NCBI GenBank assembly: GCA_036365515.1
Contig: CM070873.1
Location: 193,184,104-193,248,103 of the forward strand
Length of the DNA stretch: 64,000 nucleotides
Reading direction: 5' to 3'
Source: Torymus aiolomorphi
Taxonomy: Eukaryota; Arthropoda; Insecta; Hymenoptera; Torymidae
A program made the position numbers and the translations under genes. The notes beneath the pieces are model-generated. The model was not told where the DNA came from. It searched no databases and saw only the letters and a list, made by a program, of their open reading frames with translations. Below are positions 23,371-35,425 of the stretch, in pieces; the stretch's first letter is position 1; the number at the start of each line of letters is the position of its first letter.

Positions 23371-26300
23371 TGTTTGAGAATTCCATAAATTATAATGAGG
23401 ACATGCTGTGGGTGTTTACAAAATAAATTGAGAGCCAAATACTTCTGTCAATTAAATTTCAATATATTATAAAACTGTCTATAAATTATTTTCTATTACA
23501 TTAAGTCATTTAAAAATTGATATAAAGGTTGGTGCAAAATTAATATTACTGTGTGAAAAAGTTACAATAAAGAGTTGAGTGTATGACTGTTACATAATAT
23601 TGAGTATATGAGTGTTACAAAATTCTGTGAGTATTGGTGAGTTTGCTGTTTGAGTGTATGAGTTTTCTGTGAGACGTTGCGAATCACTGATGAGTGTACT
23701 AACCATACAATAAGCAACACAATCAATTATTATTGAATTGATTGTGGTTGAGTTTTCAATGAAATGACACGATTAGGTATTACCGACCTAATCGTGCCTG
23801 AGTATTTCCTAATTATACCGCGTGGCTATGCGTTCCGTATAGCAGCGCACCTTTGTATAAAATGGCCGCATGTAATTCAGTTGTTACCTTCTCGTACGTA
23901 GAGGTTATATTAATCCTTACGCTGATGAGTTGGTCGAGTGATGGTGATTCCGCAACGAAGATGAGCAGTTGAGAAGAGCCGTATGTTGAGCATGATGATT
24001 AAAATGAGACAGCCGGTGAGATGAGTGTGAGGATTCGAAGCAGCCGATGAGAGAGGCCATATCAGCAATCCTGTTGAGTTTGTCGTAGCAGTTGCTGAGA
24101 TGTGTCGCCTCGTTGCTAGCCAGATGCAGCAAGCCGTCCTGGGTTGCGCATTGCGACACAATCCTGCTGTAAGGAGTTGCCATATGAGAATGTCCGGGTG
24201 AGAAGCTGCCTCGTGGTGTGCTCAAAGCATCGAGCGCCGGTGAGAAAAATGCCGCTTTTGTATCACCGCCGTGTGAGAAGTTTCCGTGTGAGAACACCAG
24301 TGAAGCCTCCTCCATGAGAGCAGCCTCCAAAGTACAGCAGATGCCGTTTGAGTTTCACAGCCGTGTGAGAATTACTGCAGCACTAGAAGATGCCGCACGA
24401 GCAGTCCAAGCACTTCGTGGCAAGCACGCAATGGACTATACCGTGTGAGAACTGCTGCTGTATGATCGTAGCCGCGTGAGCCGATGCCGTATGATATCCA
24501 TGTGGAGAGAGTGAGCAAGATCACACTTGAGTCCATCCGATGAGAATTGCCGAAGATGTCCGCACTGAATCTCCACGTGGCCCACTGTTACATGAGTGGA
24601 GTTTGAGAAGAGTAAGAATGCCATACTTAAGTCCATCCGGTGTGAGAGCTGCCGAACTTGTACACTGAAACTCTCCACGAGGCCGACCGTTTCAGAGCGA
24701 GAGTTTGACCAGATTGAGCGAGAATGCCGTGAGAGGCGGCCATGCGGCCTCGTGGCGAGCACGCCGTTCAGACTTTTTCTAGCGAATCAATGAATGAGAA
24801 CTTCCGTCTTCTTCGTCGTCTCGTTGTTCCCGAGGAGTGAGTCAAGCCAAATGTTTGAGAATTCCATAAATTATAATGAGGACATGCTGTAGGTGTTTAC
24901 AAAATAAATTGAGAGCCAAATACTTCAGTCAATTAAATTTCAATATATTATAAAACTGTCTATAAATTATTTTCTATTACATTAAGTCATTTAAAAATTG
25001 ATATAAAGGTTGGTGCAAAATTAATATTACTGTGTGAAAAAGTTACAATAAAGAGTTGAGTGTATGACTGTTACATAATTCTGAGTGTACGAGTGTTACA
25101 AAATTGTGTGAGTATTGGTGAGTTTGCTGTTTGAGTGTATGAGTTTTCTGTGTGACGTTGCGAATCACTGATGAGTATACTAACCATACAATAAGCAACA
25201 CAATCAATTACTATTGAATTGATTGTGGTTGAGTTTTCAATGAAATGGCACGATTAGGCATTACTGACCAAATCGTGCCTGAGTATTTCCTAATTATACC
25301 GCGTGGCTATGCGTTCCGTACAGCAGCGCACCTTTGTATAAAATGGCCGCATGTAATTGAATTATTACCTTCTCGTACGTAGAGGTTATATTAATCATTA
25401 CGCTGATGAGTTGGTCGAGTGATGGTGATCCCGCAACGAAGATGAGCTGTTGAAAAGAGCCGTATGTTGAGCATGATGATTAAAATGAGACAGCCGGTGA
25501 GATGAGTGTGAGGATTCGAAGCAGCCGATGAGAGAGGCCATATCAGCAATCCTGTTGAGTTTGTCGTAGCAGTTGCTAAGATGTGTCGCCTCGTTGCTAG
25601 CCAGATGCAGCAAGCCGTGCTGGGTTGCGCATTGCGACACAATCCTGCTGTAAGGAGTTGCCATATGAGAATGTCCGGGTGAGAAGCTACCTCGTGGTGT
25701 GCTCAAAGCATCGAGCGCCGGTGGAAAAATGCCGCTTTTGTATCACCGCCGTGTGAGAAGTTTCCGTGTGAGAACACCAGCGAAGCCTCCTCCTTGAGAG
25801 CAGCCTCCAAAGTGCAGCAGATGCCGTTTGAGTTTTACCACCGTGTGAGAATTACTGCCGCACTAGAAGATGCCGCACGAGCAGTCCAAGCACGTAATGG
25901 ACTATACCGTGTGAGAACTGCTGCTGTATGTTCGTAGCCGCGTGAGCCGATGCCGTATGATATCCATGTGGAGAGATGTGCAAGATCACACTTGAGTCCA
26001 TCCGATGAGAATTGCCGAGGATGTCCGCACTGAATCTCCACGTGGCCTATCGTTACATGAGTGGAGTTTGAGAAGAGCAAGAATGCCATACTTGAGTCCA
26101 TCCGGTGTGAGAGCTGCCGAACTTGTACACTGAAACTCTCCAAGAGGCCGACCGTTTCAGAGCGAGAGTTTGACCAGATAGAGCAAGAATGCCGTAAGAG
26201 GCGGCCATGCGGCCTCGTGGCGAGCACGCTGTTCAGACTTTTTCTAGCGATTGAATGAATGAGCACTTCCGTCTTCTTCCTCGTCTCGTTGTTCCCGAGA

Positions 26301-29300
26301 AGTGAGTCAAGCCAAATGTTTGAGAATCGCATAAATTATAATGAGGACATGCTGTGGGTGTTTACAAAATAAATTGAGAGCCAAATACTTCCGTCAATTA
26401 AATTTCAATATATTATAAAACTGTCTATAAATTATTTTCTATTACATTAAGTCATTTAAAAATTGATATAAAGGTTGGTGCAAAATTAATATTACTGTGT
26501 GAAAAAGTTACAATAAAGAGTTGAGTGTATGACTGTTACATAATTCTGAGTGTACGAGTGTTACAAAATTGTGTGAGTATTGGTGAGTTTGCTGTTTGAG
26601 TGTATGAGTTTTCTGTGTGACGTTGCGAATCACTGATGAGTATACTAACCATACAATAAGCAACACAACCAATTACTATTGAATTGATTGTGGTTGAGTT
26701 TTCAATGAAATGGCACGATTAGGCATTACTGACCAAATCGTGCCTGAGTATTTCCTAATTATACCGCGTGGCTATGCGTTCCGTACAGCAGCGCACCTTT
26801 GTATAAAATGGCCGCATGTAATTGAATTATTACCTTCTCGTACGTAGAGGTTATATTAATCATTACGCTGATGAGTTGGTCGAGTGATGGTGATCCCGCA
26901 ATGAAGATGAGCTGTTGAAAAGAGCCGTATGTTGAGCATGATGATTAAAATGAGACAGCCGGTGAGATGAGTGTGAGGATTCGAAGCAGCCGATGAGAGA
27001 GGCCATATCAGCAATCCTGTTGAGTTTGTCGTAGCAGTTGCTAAGATGTGTCGCCTCGTTGCTAGCCAGATGCAGCAAGCCGTGCTGGGTTGCGCATTGC
27101 GACACAATCCTGCTGTAAGGAGTTGCCATATGAGAATGTCCGGGTGAGAAGCTACCTCGTGGTGTGCTCAAAGCATCGAGCGCCGGTGGAAAAATGCCGC
27201 TTTTGTATCACCGCAGTGTGAGAAGTTTCCGTGTGAGAACACCAGCGAAGCCTCCTCCTTGAGAGCAGCCTCCAAAGTGCAGCAGATGCCGTTTGAGTTT
27301 TACCGCCGTGTGAGAATTACTGCCGCACTAGAAGATGCCGCACGAGCAGTCCAAGCACGTAATGGACTTACCGTGTGAGAACTGCTGCTGTATGTTCGTA
27401 GCCGCGTGAGCCGATGCCGTATGATATCCATGTGGAGAGATGTGCAAGATCACACTTGAGTCCATCCGATGAGAATTGCCGAGGATGTCCGCACTGAATC
27501 TCCACGTGGCCTATCGTTACATGAGTGGAGTTTGAGAAGAGCAAGAATGCCATACTTGAGTCCATCCGGTGTGAGAGCTGCCGAACTTGTACACTGAAAC
27601 TCTCCAAGAGGCCGACCGTTTCAGAGCGAGAGTTTGACCAGATAGAGCAAGAATGCCGTAAGAGGCGGCCATGCGGCCTCGTGGCGAGCACGCCGTTCAG
27701 ACTTTTTCTAGCGATTGAATGAATGAGCACTTCCGTCTTCTTCCTCGTCTCGTTGTTCCCGAGAAGTGAGTCAAGCCAAATGTTTGAGAATCGCATAAAT
27801 TATAATGAGGACATGCTGTGGGTGTTTACAAAATAAATTGAGAGCCAAATACTTCCGTCAATTAAATTTCAATATATTATAAAACTGTCTATAAATTATT
27901 TTCTATTACATTAAGTCATTTAAAAATTGATATAAAGGTTGGTGCAAAATTAATATTACTGTGTGAAAAAGTTACAATAAAGAGTTGAGTGTATGACTGT
28001 TACATAATTCTGAGTGTACGAGTGTTACAAAATTGTGTGAGTATTGGTGAGTTTGCTGTTTGAGTGTATGAGTTTTCTGTGTGACGTTGCGAATCACTGA
28101 TGAGTATACTAACCATACAATAAGCAACACAATCAATTACTATTGAATTGATTGTGGTTGAGTTTTCAATGAAATGGCACGATTAGGCATTACTGACCAA
28201 ATCGTGCCTGAGTATTTCCTAATTATACCGCGTGGCTATGCGTTCCGTACAGCAGCGCACCTTTGTATAAAATGGCCGCATGTAATTGAATTATTACCTT
28301 CTCGTACGTAGAGGTTATATTAATCATTACGCTGATGAGTTGGTCGAGTGATGGTGATCCCGCAACGAAGATGAGCTGTTGAAAAGAGCCGTATGTTGAG
28401 CATGATGATTAAAATGAGACAGCCGGTGAGATGAGTGTGAGGATTCGAAGCAGCCGATGAGAGAGGCCATATCAGCAATCCTGTTGAGTTTGTCGTAGCA
28501 GTTGCTAAGATGTGTCGCCTTGTTGCTAGCCAGATGCAGCAAGCCGTGCTGGGTTGCGCATTGCGACACAATCCTGCTGTAAGGAGTTGCCATATGAGAA
28601 TGTCCGGGTGAGAAGCTACCTCGTGGTGTGCTTAAAGCATCGAGCGCCGGTGGAAAAATGCCGCTTTTGTATCACCGCCGTGTGAGAAGTTTCCGTGTGA
28701 GAACACCAGCGAAGCCTCCTCCTTGAGAGCAGCCTCCAAAGTGCAGCAGATGCCGTTTGAGTTTTACCGCCGTGTGAGAATTACTGCCGCACTAGAAGAT
28801 GCCGCACGAGCAGTCCAAGCACGTAATGGACTATACCGTGTGAGAACTGCTGCTGTATGTTCGTAGCCGCGTGAGCCGATGCCGTATGATATCCATGTGG
28901 AGAGATGTGCAAGATCACACTTGAGTCCATCCGATGAGAATTGCCGAGGATGTCCGCACTGAATCTCCACGTGGCCTATCGTTACATGAGTGGAGTTTGA
29001 GAAGAGCAAGAATGCCATACTTGAGTCCATCCGGTGTGAGAGCTGCCGAACTTGTACACTGAAACTCTCCAAGAGGCCGACCGTTTCAGAGCGAGAGTTT
29101 GACCAGATAGAGCAAGAATGCCGTAAGAGGCGGCCATGCGGCCTCGTGGCGAGCACGCCGTTCAGACTTTTTCTAGCGATTGAATGAATGAGCACTTCCG
29201 TCTTCTTCCTCGTCTCGTTGTTCCCGAGAAGTGAGTCAAGCCAAATGTTTGAGAATCCCATAAATTATAATGAGGACATGCTGTGGGTGTTTACAAAATA

Positions 29301-29863
29301 AATTGAGAGCCAAATACTTCCGTCAATTAAATTTCAATATATTATAAAACTGTCTATAAATTATTTTCTATTACATTAAGTCATTTAAAAATTGATATAA
29401 AGGTTGGTGCAAAATTAATATTACTGTGTGAAAAAGTTACAATAAAGAGTTGAGTGTATGACTGTTACATAATTCTGAGTGTATGAGTGTTACAAAATTC
29501 TATGAGTATTGGTGAGTTTGCTGTTTGAGTGTATGAGTTTTTTGTGTAACGTTGCGAATCACTGATCAGTGCACTAACCATACAATAAGCAGCACAATAA
29601 ATTATTATTGAATTGATTGTGGTTGAGTTTTCAGTGAGATGACACGATTAGGTATTACTGACCTAATCGTGCCTGAGTATTTTCTAATTATACCGCGTGG
29701 CTATGCGTTCCGTATAGTAGCGCACCTTTGTATAAAATGGCCTCATGGTATTGAGTTGTTACCTTCTCGTACGTAGAGGTTATATTAATCCTTACGCTGA
29801 TGAGTTGGTCGAGTGATGGTGATTCCGCAACGAAGATGAGCAGTTGAGAAGAGCCGTATGTTG
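23371..29863 (-). repeat. Tandem array of shortened BEL LTR units (period about 1465 bp)
   Basis: TGTTTGAG starts recur at 23371, 24852, 26317, 27781 and 29246. Each unit ends GAGTCA and is joined to the next by AGCCAAA, a 7-bp spacer that resembles the CAAA of the primer-binding side. Units 2-4 are almost identical to each other and more alike than to unit 1 or the outer LTR, so they arose by recent local amplification. The fifth unit stops at about 29863. Multiple long frames on both strands repeat in every unit but lack any known domain. Confidence 0.9.
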
Positions 29864-32408
29864 CGCCTATTGGAAGTAATTTCACTCGTATATTGTGGCG
29901 GTCACAATAATTAACGTTGCATCGAGATGAAGAGATGCAATTACACTCTTCTTACTTTTCTTACAATTGCAATGTGCTTCAGATTTTTGAATTTATGCAG
30001 CAATACTGCATTCTCAACTATAGGTGCAAGATGAAGTAACTCTTACTATATATGGATCATATTCAAAAATACTCAACAATTAGATTTCGGCGCAATCCTT
30101 TGTCAACTCACCTGCAATACTCAGTTACTTAATCGTCAATAATTGCCACTGCATTTGGAATGTTACAACACACTGGTGACACCTCACAAATTTGGATTAT
30201 TAATCCATTCAATGTCAGAATTGTGATTTATCTCAAAGGATGTGATTTGAATCCTGAACGCTTCATGGCACCGCTCATCTATCAATTATTGGAATTTGAG
30301 GTTAGGATTACTGCTCATCATACGCCAAGTCTCATCTACAATGCCATCGGAATTATCTTAACATTTTATGTGGAATTATACGAAAGAAAACTTTATTGGC
30401 TTAGCGCATATTTTGGCAGCCTCAACTTGTGGATGTACTCATTGGCACTGATGATTATTGTTAGATCATCAAACTTAACCTCAAAAAAGATGGCAAACTC
30501 ACTCGAATAGGCATTCAACGTGAATTATTCTCAATTGGCATTATTAAAATGTAATTTACAACGCATGGATGGATAAAGAATCGGATCGACTCACACATTT
30601 CTTTTTAGCAAAATTCACATATGGAGTTGCATCAACGGACACACTCATTCATAGCGCCATGCAGTTATCAGGATTCTGCAAGGCGGGCGGCTATGCATTA
30701 GCAAAATTGCAATTCAACTTGCCGATGGTTGTCAAGGAATTTCTAACAATTCAACAGCAATTTAAGTGGTTGATTCTGATGATTGCGTCATGAAATTACT
30801 CAAATTATAACGGGTTTCACTATTAATTAAATTCAGATCTGAATAATATTGCCGTTCACTCAAGAAATAATCACAACTGGATAATTCTCTTTCAAAACTC
30901 ATCACTATTAGACCCCGGATGGACAATCTCATCTGTGGTTATTCTTTCAAATTCTCCTACAAGAGCTGTGGCTACTCAAGTACTCATGGGACAAATAAGT
31001 TTAACTCAATTGCCAAAAATGGCTGCAAATTCGAGAAGATCTCACTCAATTGGATTCGGTTCTCAAAACTTATGGTTTTTCGAATGCTTCGCAACAGGCA
31101 ACTGTTACAGCACCCCACGGTAAACCACATTTCTCACAATTGGCTTATTATTTCTAGTCTCATCAAGAAGGAAGGCAACACTCAACCCGAACTCCATATC
31201 AAGGTTGGAGTTCAGAGCGGCAAGGTTATTCAGAAGGTATGTTTGGACAATGTTCAGTTGCCAAGCGCTCATGTTCATTTATGGAGAGATCAGCATATGG
31301 TATGCACACGCATAATCTCACGTGCCTCATAATGGAAGGAATCTATTCAAACTAGGATTCACTCATTCACCGGATGATTCTAACAACAAAGGGAAGACAC
31401 TCATCATGGACGTCTCAAGCTGACTCACAATCCAAGGAACACCTTCCAAAATTGAAGGCCAAGGTCACACTCAGCGCAGCCAAGTCAAACTCAAGCACAA
31501 TATGGAACATCATCGACCATTACTCATCACTTACTCAGCTAATAAGAATCACGGGATGGGTAATGCTCGCATGTGATCGATTCAAGGCTAAAGGCAAAAC
31601 TCACCATGAATCGAAACTCACTACTGATCTAATCAGTAAGGCAAAACTCTTCTGGGTTAGGAAACTCAGTGAGTTATTTCCATCTGAACTTATGCTGAAA
31701 ATTCTCAAGGCCCAGGGAATCGTCTATTCAATAGATTGACTGCATACATTAACTCAGAAGAAATTATCAACGTAGGAGGTCGGTTAAAAAACTCAACTAG
31801 AAGATCACTCAACATCCAGCTACATTTCTACGGTGCAGTCAACTCATCACTGATTATTCGGCATTCTCATATAACAATATTTCTCGGTAATACCGAGAAA
31901 ACTCACTTGCACACATCGGACAGGAAATTTGGATTATTGGAAGCAGAGCTCCGGCCAAGTCATTCATTCCGGATTCTGTGACTTGTGCTAGGTACCGGAC
32001 TCATCGGACTCAGCAGCTCATTGGGGCAACTATCCAGGACGCTGGCCCTCCCCATCACTACTCTTCACTCAAACTGGGGTCAACTTGCAGAACCACTCAT
32101 CAACTCATCGAAGGGGTGTGAATCCAAAACATACAAGTGCTGGAATTGTATTTGTGTGCTCTCTTACAACATTGTCATTAGCTGTTCATCCATACATGGT
32201 TAGTGGCTACTCATTCGAATGATTTCATTACGGTTTAATTATGGTTTATTTCAATTGGAGAACTACCTTCGCAACATTCTCAATAAAAAACTCAACTTGG
32301 TACAACTCATCAATGAAGACACTGCATGCACACTCAACCCACCTGCTGCATTTCATATGACGTAAGTGGGAAAAAAGGACTTGAAATCAATAATATTTCA
32401 TCGCCAAC
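29864..32408 (+). pseudogene. Inverted duplicate of BEL internal region (pol remnant)
   Basis: This is the reverse complement of about 20300-23030 with moderate divergence. The plus strand shows the same RNase H piece (PSAHVHLW near 31240-31290), the same VGGRLKNS and IIRHSH segment (about 31760-31880) and the integrase KTYKCW segment (about 32120-32150). CTCA words are saturated here on the plus strand, mirroring TGAG elsewhere. Frames are short and broken. Confidence 0.75.
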
Positions 32409-32453
32409 AGTCGCGCAACCGCGGGAAATTCAAAACTTGATATTTCCCAAACA

Positions 32454-32458
32454 AGGAG
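32454..32458 (+). repeat. Right 5-bp target duplication of BEL/Pao insertion (AGGAG)
   Basis: Directly follows the LTR terminus CCCAAACA and matches 18111-18115. Capsid coding sequence resumes here. Confidence 0.85.
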
Positions 32459-33482
32459 CATTCTGTATATAGTCCCCTTTTTTGAGCATAGGTTCAATTT
32501 CTTTTCCGTAATATGCATTTTGAAAGTTAATATACATATCGTATAATAAAGTATATTGATTTTGATCAATATTTAGATTGAGATTTCCGTAAGGATAGTA
32601 TTGAGAATTGAGAAATAGTTTCACATTACTTATTTTGCAATGGTCAAAACGGCTAGCGTTAGCTCCATTTTGTCCTTTACGATTGGTCTGAAAGCCTAAA
32701 ATGACGAATCATAATTTTTCTAATTGATTCGATGTCTTAACTGTCCAAACATGCTGCGATGTGGTTGAGAGTAATGGATACTCGTACAGCTCTCAACTAC
32801 GGAAACTCATAGCAATAGGAGTTTCCTTATGCAGGTAATGAAGGAGTCGTATTTTACGCTTATCGGATAATAGCACATATGGCATTAACCATTCAATTTT
32901 AACAAGGTTAATTTTGAACTCTTCTGCTTGCGTTTGCACAATAGCATTTACATCATTCTTTGATCTTGTGAGAATAAGCTCATGTTTGCAATTGACTATA
33001 ATTTTACGATAGTCTTCCGCAAAGCCGAGAATCATACTTAGTGGTATGGACACATCAAAGTAGCCAGCATTATCGGTTATTTGCTGAGTTTCTGCAATAT
33101 CAATCCAGCCTGCGTTTTCCAAGTTTTGCGTAGGATTGAACGATATCAAACCCTTCATTAGACTTATCAAACCAACATTTTTACATTTATCAATCTCTAC
33201 AGCATTAATTTCATATCGGATTTCTTCGAAAAGATGACAGAGGGCGTTGTTTACAAGCTTTGTGATAACTGCTGCGGTACCATCTGCTTTTAATAATCGG
33301 CCATGAATATGTAATGAACTGCGTGAAGGTAGAAGGTAGAGATCTTGATGCTGCATGGCGATACGAATTTCATCACTGTTATTGAAAGCTGACGAAGTGT
33401 AAGGCTGATGTGCATGCACTTCATAATGAGCGACAGATTCATCGAATTCCACAGATGACTGTACGTTTAATATGTCGTCCAT
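32459..33482 (-). pseudogene. MCP: Polinton major capsid protein (double jelly roll), N-terminal part
   Basis: The ATG at 33482 opens MDDILNVQSSVEFDESVAHY, the start typical of Polinton/adintovirus hexon-like capsid proteins, which form the icosahedral shell. Further on, SSLHIHGRLLK and FEEIRYEINAVEID match the first jelly roll. LYDMYINFQNAYYG near 32520-32560 and the end at 18115-17931 match the C-terminal part. The frame is continuous to the BEL insertion but has two in-frame TGA codons, at 32793-32795 and 32709-32711, probably from Trp and Arg codons. Together with the retrotransposon insertion these make the gene null. It follows the small basic protein and penton genes in the same direction. 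Confidence 0.9.
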
Positions 33483-33519
33483 CTCTTTTGATTTTAAAAA
33501 CCACAGGAAAAGAGACAAA

Positions 33520-33714
33520 TTATTTTTCTCCAGCGTTTCTTCTGATCTGCAGTCCTAGACATTTTGGGAAGCGAATATTCTGAGTTGTTAGCTCTTTCAC
33601 TGTTCGTTGACGACTGATCTTTTGATGACATGATTTGCTTTTAATATAGCTTTTGCCAACTTTGCTGTTATATACGATTCCCATAATTACGATGCTGCTT
33701 TGATATGTAGTCAA
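33520..33714 (-). CDS. Small basic Polinton protein between penton and capsid genes
   Basis: A 64-residue frame starts with ATG at 33714, overlapping the end of the penton gene by 4 bp (ATGA), and stops 38 bp before the capsid ATG. It is rich in Lys and Arg, with a central basic stretch KSYIKSKSCHQKISRQRT and a C-terminal LQIRRNAGEK. I do not recognise the family. Size, charge and position between two virion genes suggest a small virion or DNA-binding protein, which is inference only. The frame is intact and its tight spacing supports it as a real gene. Confidence 0.55.
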   Translation of the reverse strand: MTTYQSSIVIMGIVYNSKVGKSYIKSKSCHQKISRQRTVKELTTQNIRFPKCLGLQIRRNAGEK

Positions 33715-34376
33715 ATTGTTATAATTTCTCCACGAAAATTCACCAAGTTTCCGTCCTGATCGACGATGCGTAACTGTATATTATCGATAGTATTAATTGT
33801 AATTGGTAAATAAATAACTTGTGTTGGAATTTCAATGATCTTATAGCCTGGAGGAACAGCTGGGAAAAATTCATGTATCGTATGCACTTTCTGTCCGTTT
33901 ATATCGGCTCTAGACGTAATGTTGCACTCAACTCGTAGAGCGTTAATCTTAAGAACAGATACAGGTAAATCTGGTTCGTGAGTAATATTTGCTGAAAGAG
34001 TACGTCGTGTAAAGCCTAACAATCTTCCAATAGAATCTTGCGGCTGGAAATTTATTGTATGACTGCACTTGATTATACTGCGGAGAGTATTATTATTTGG
34101 TTTGAGGCTGAGTACTACGCTTTTAGGTGCAAGTATTTCCTGTAGATGGCGTTCAATGTCTTCAATTTCCCAGCTACCTGTTGGTAATGTCACTATCTCT
34201 TCTCCCACGTAAAACTTGTTATTGTCAATATCGATATTGGGGATTGAATTAAAGGTTAAAAGTTCAATCAACCCTAGAACGTATCTTTTATTTGTCAAGA
34301 GTTCAATTGGTTGAAAATATTGAATCTCTAGTACAGATAACGTTCCAGATAAACTTAGCATCAATGATTCGCTCAT
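33711..34376 (-). CDS. mCP: Polinton minor capsid (penton-type) protein
   Basis: An intact 221-residue frame with ATG at 34376. The segments NSIPNIDIDNNKFYVG, LPTGSWEIEDIERHLQ and FQPQDSIGRLLGF, and the C-terminal strand-rich part ending VNFRGEIITI, are those of the Polinton minor capsid protein. That protein is a single jelly roll thought to form the vertex pentons next to the major capsid protein. It lies first in the minus-strand virion block, with the small protein and capsid gene downstream. A TCAGT initiator (34392-34396) stands about 20 bp upstream. The TIR transposon at 34413 has cut in just beyond it. No inactivating change is visible. Confidence 0.85.
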   Translation of the reverse strand: MSESLMLSLSGTLSVLEIQYFQPIELLTNKRYVLGLIELLTFNSIPNIDIDNNKFYVGEEIVTLPTGSWEIEDIERHLQEILAPKSVVLSLKPNNNTLRSIIKCSHTINFQPQDSIGRLLGFTRRTLSANITHEPDLPVSVLKINALRVECNITSRADINGQKVHTIHEFFPAVPPGYKIIEIPTQVIYLPITINTIDNIQLRIVDQDGNLVNFRGEIITI

Positions 34377-34391
34377 GACTGCTCAAGTAAT

Positions 34392-34396
34392 ACTGA
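34392..34396 (-). promoter_or_regulatory. Initiator-like TCAGT upstream of penton gene
   Basis: Sense reads TATACATAGTCAGTATTACT, with the ATG about 16 bp downstream. TCAGT is the arthropod initiator core. Similar words lie upstream of the ATPase (41861), the DUF8207-like (42632) and the fibre-like (43856) genes. Confidence 0.45.
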
Positions 34397-35425
34397 CTAT
34401 GTATAACATATATGGGAGCGTCCGGCAGAAACGTGCCACCGAGCGCGCGCGGTGCCTTTTTTCGCGTAAAAGGCGCTCTGTTTAACTCGTTCATAATCGT
34501 ATGCTGCGTCTTTGAAAAAAAAACCGAAGACCTATATCGATAGATTTTTTCCTGCTCTTTCCAATGGTGCCATTGTTTTTATTGGGAAACGCTTTCTTCC
34601 GGACGAAAACTCGAGTTGAATATTGAAAGCCATTTTTCTCAAAGTATATCATGTTTTTTTTTTCAAAATAAACTACACCATTGGAAAGTACAACTCTTAA
34701 GCTTCAAAACCCTATCTTGGAGAAGTTGGAGAAATAAAGGGTTTAAAAGTAACAACATGAAAAAGACAGCGCCGAGGGTCCGCGCGAGCCCCTCGCGCCC
34801 GTGCGTACGGCACGTTTAAGTGCACGCTCTATTCAATTCGCTAATAATCGTGTACCAAGTCTCTGAAAAAAGAACTGGACATATATCGATAGATTTTTTC
34901 CTGCTCTTTCCAATGGTGCTATTATTTTTATTCCGAAATGCTTCCTTCTAGTTGAAAATTTCATTTGAATGTTTAAACTCTATTTTTTCAATAAAATATC
35001 AGTCTTTTCTTCAAAATGAATTATATTCTTCAAAAGTACAAGTCTTAAACTATAAATATTATATTTTTAAGTTGAAACATGAAAAGTTCAAAAATAGTAA
35101 GATCAAAAAGACAGCGGCTGCCCGAACTTTTTACGCTATGCTCAAGGGCGGATTAATACACGCGATGTGCTATTTCGCCCTTTCTTTTTTGTAAATATAA
35201 AATGTTTTGTAACTTACAATGCCAATGCGTGGACATAATTTTGTGGATCTAGTTGTAACAGTTAGTATAATATTACAATGAACTTTGTTCATTTATATAA
35301 CAAAATTTGAAAAACATAATATATTAAACATAAAAATATCCATGAACGCACTGAAAGCAGTGAAACAGAAATTTAAAATAACCTTATAGATTGTTTAATC
35401 TGGCATAACAATATTACCTTTTCCT

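Larger units (their letters stand above)
18116..32453 (-). mobile_element. Rearranged BEL/Pao LTR retrotransposon complex
   Basis: In plus-strand order: a complete LTR (18116-19774), an internal region read on the minus strand (19775-23370), a tandem array of shortened LTR units (23371-29863), an inverted copy of part of the internal region (about 29864-32408), and a 45-bp stub of LTR end (32409-32453) closing in CAAACA. Both outer ends are true LTR ends and share the AGGAG duplication. One insertion in the capsid gene was therefore followed by tandem duplication and an internal inversion. All frames are broken. The internal region is also shorter than usual for a full BEL element. Confidence 0.8.

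Noticed and set aside
18735..29261. Many 60-165 codon frames repeated on both strands
   Set aside because: They recur because the LTR units are tandemly repeated and stop-poor. They match no BEL protein and lie in LTR sequence.
18655..29860. CTGATGAG words as hammerhead ribozyme cores
   Set aside because: They follow from the TGAG excess. No GAAAC box and helix were found at proper spacing.
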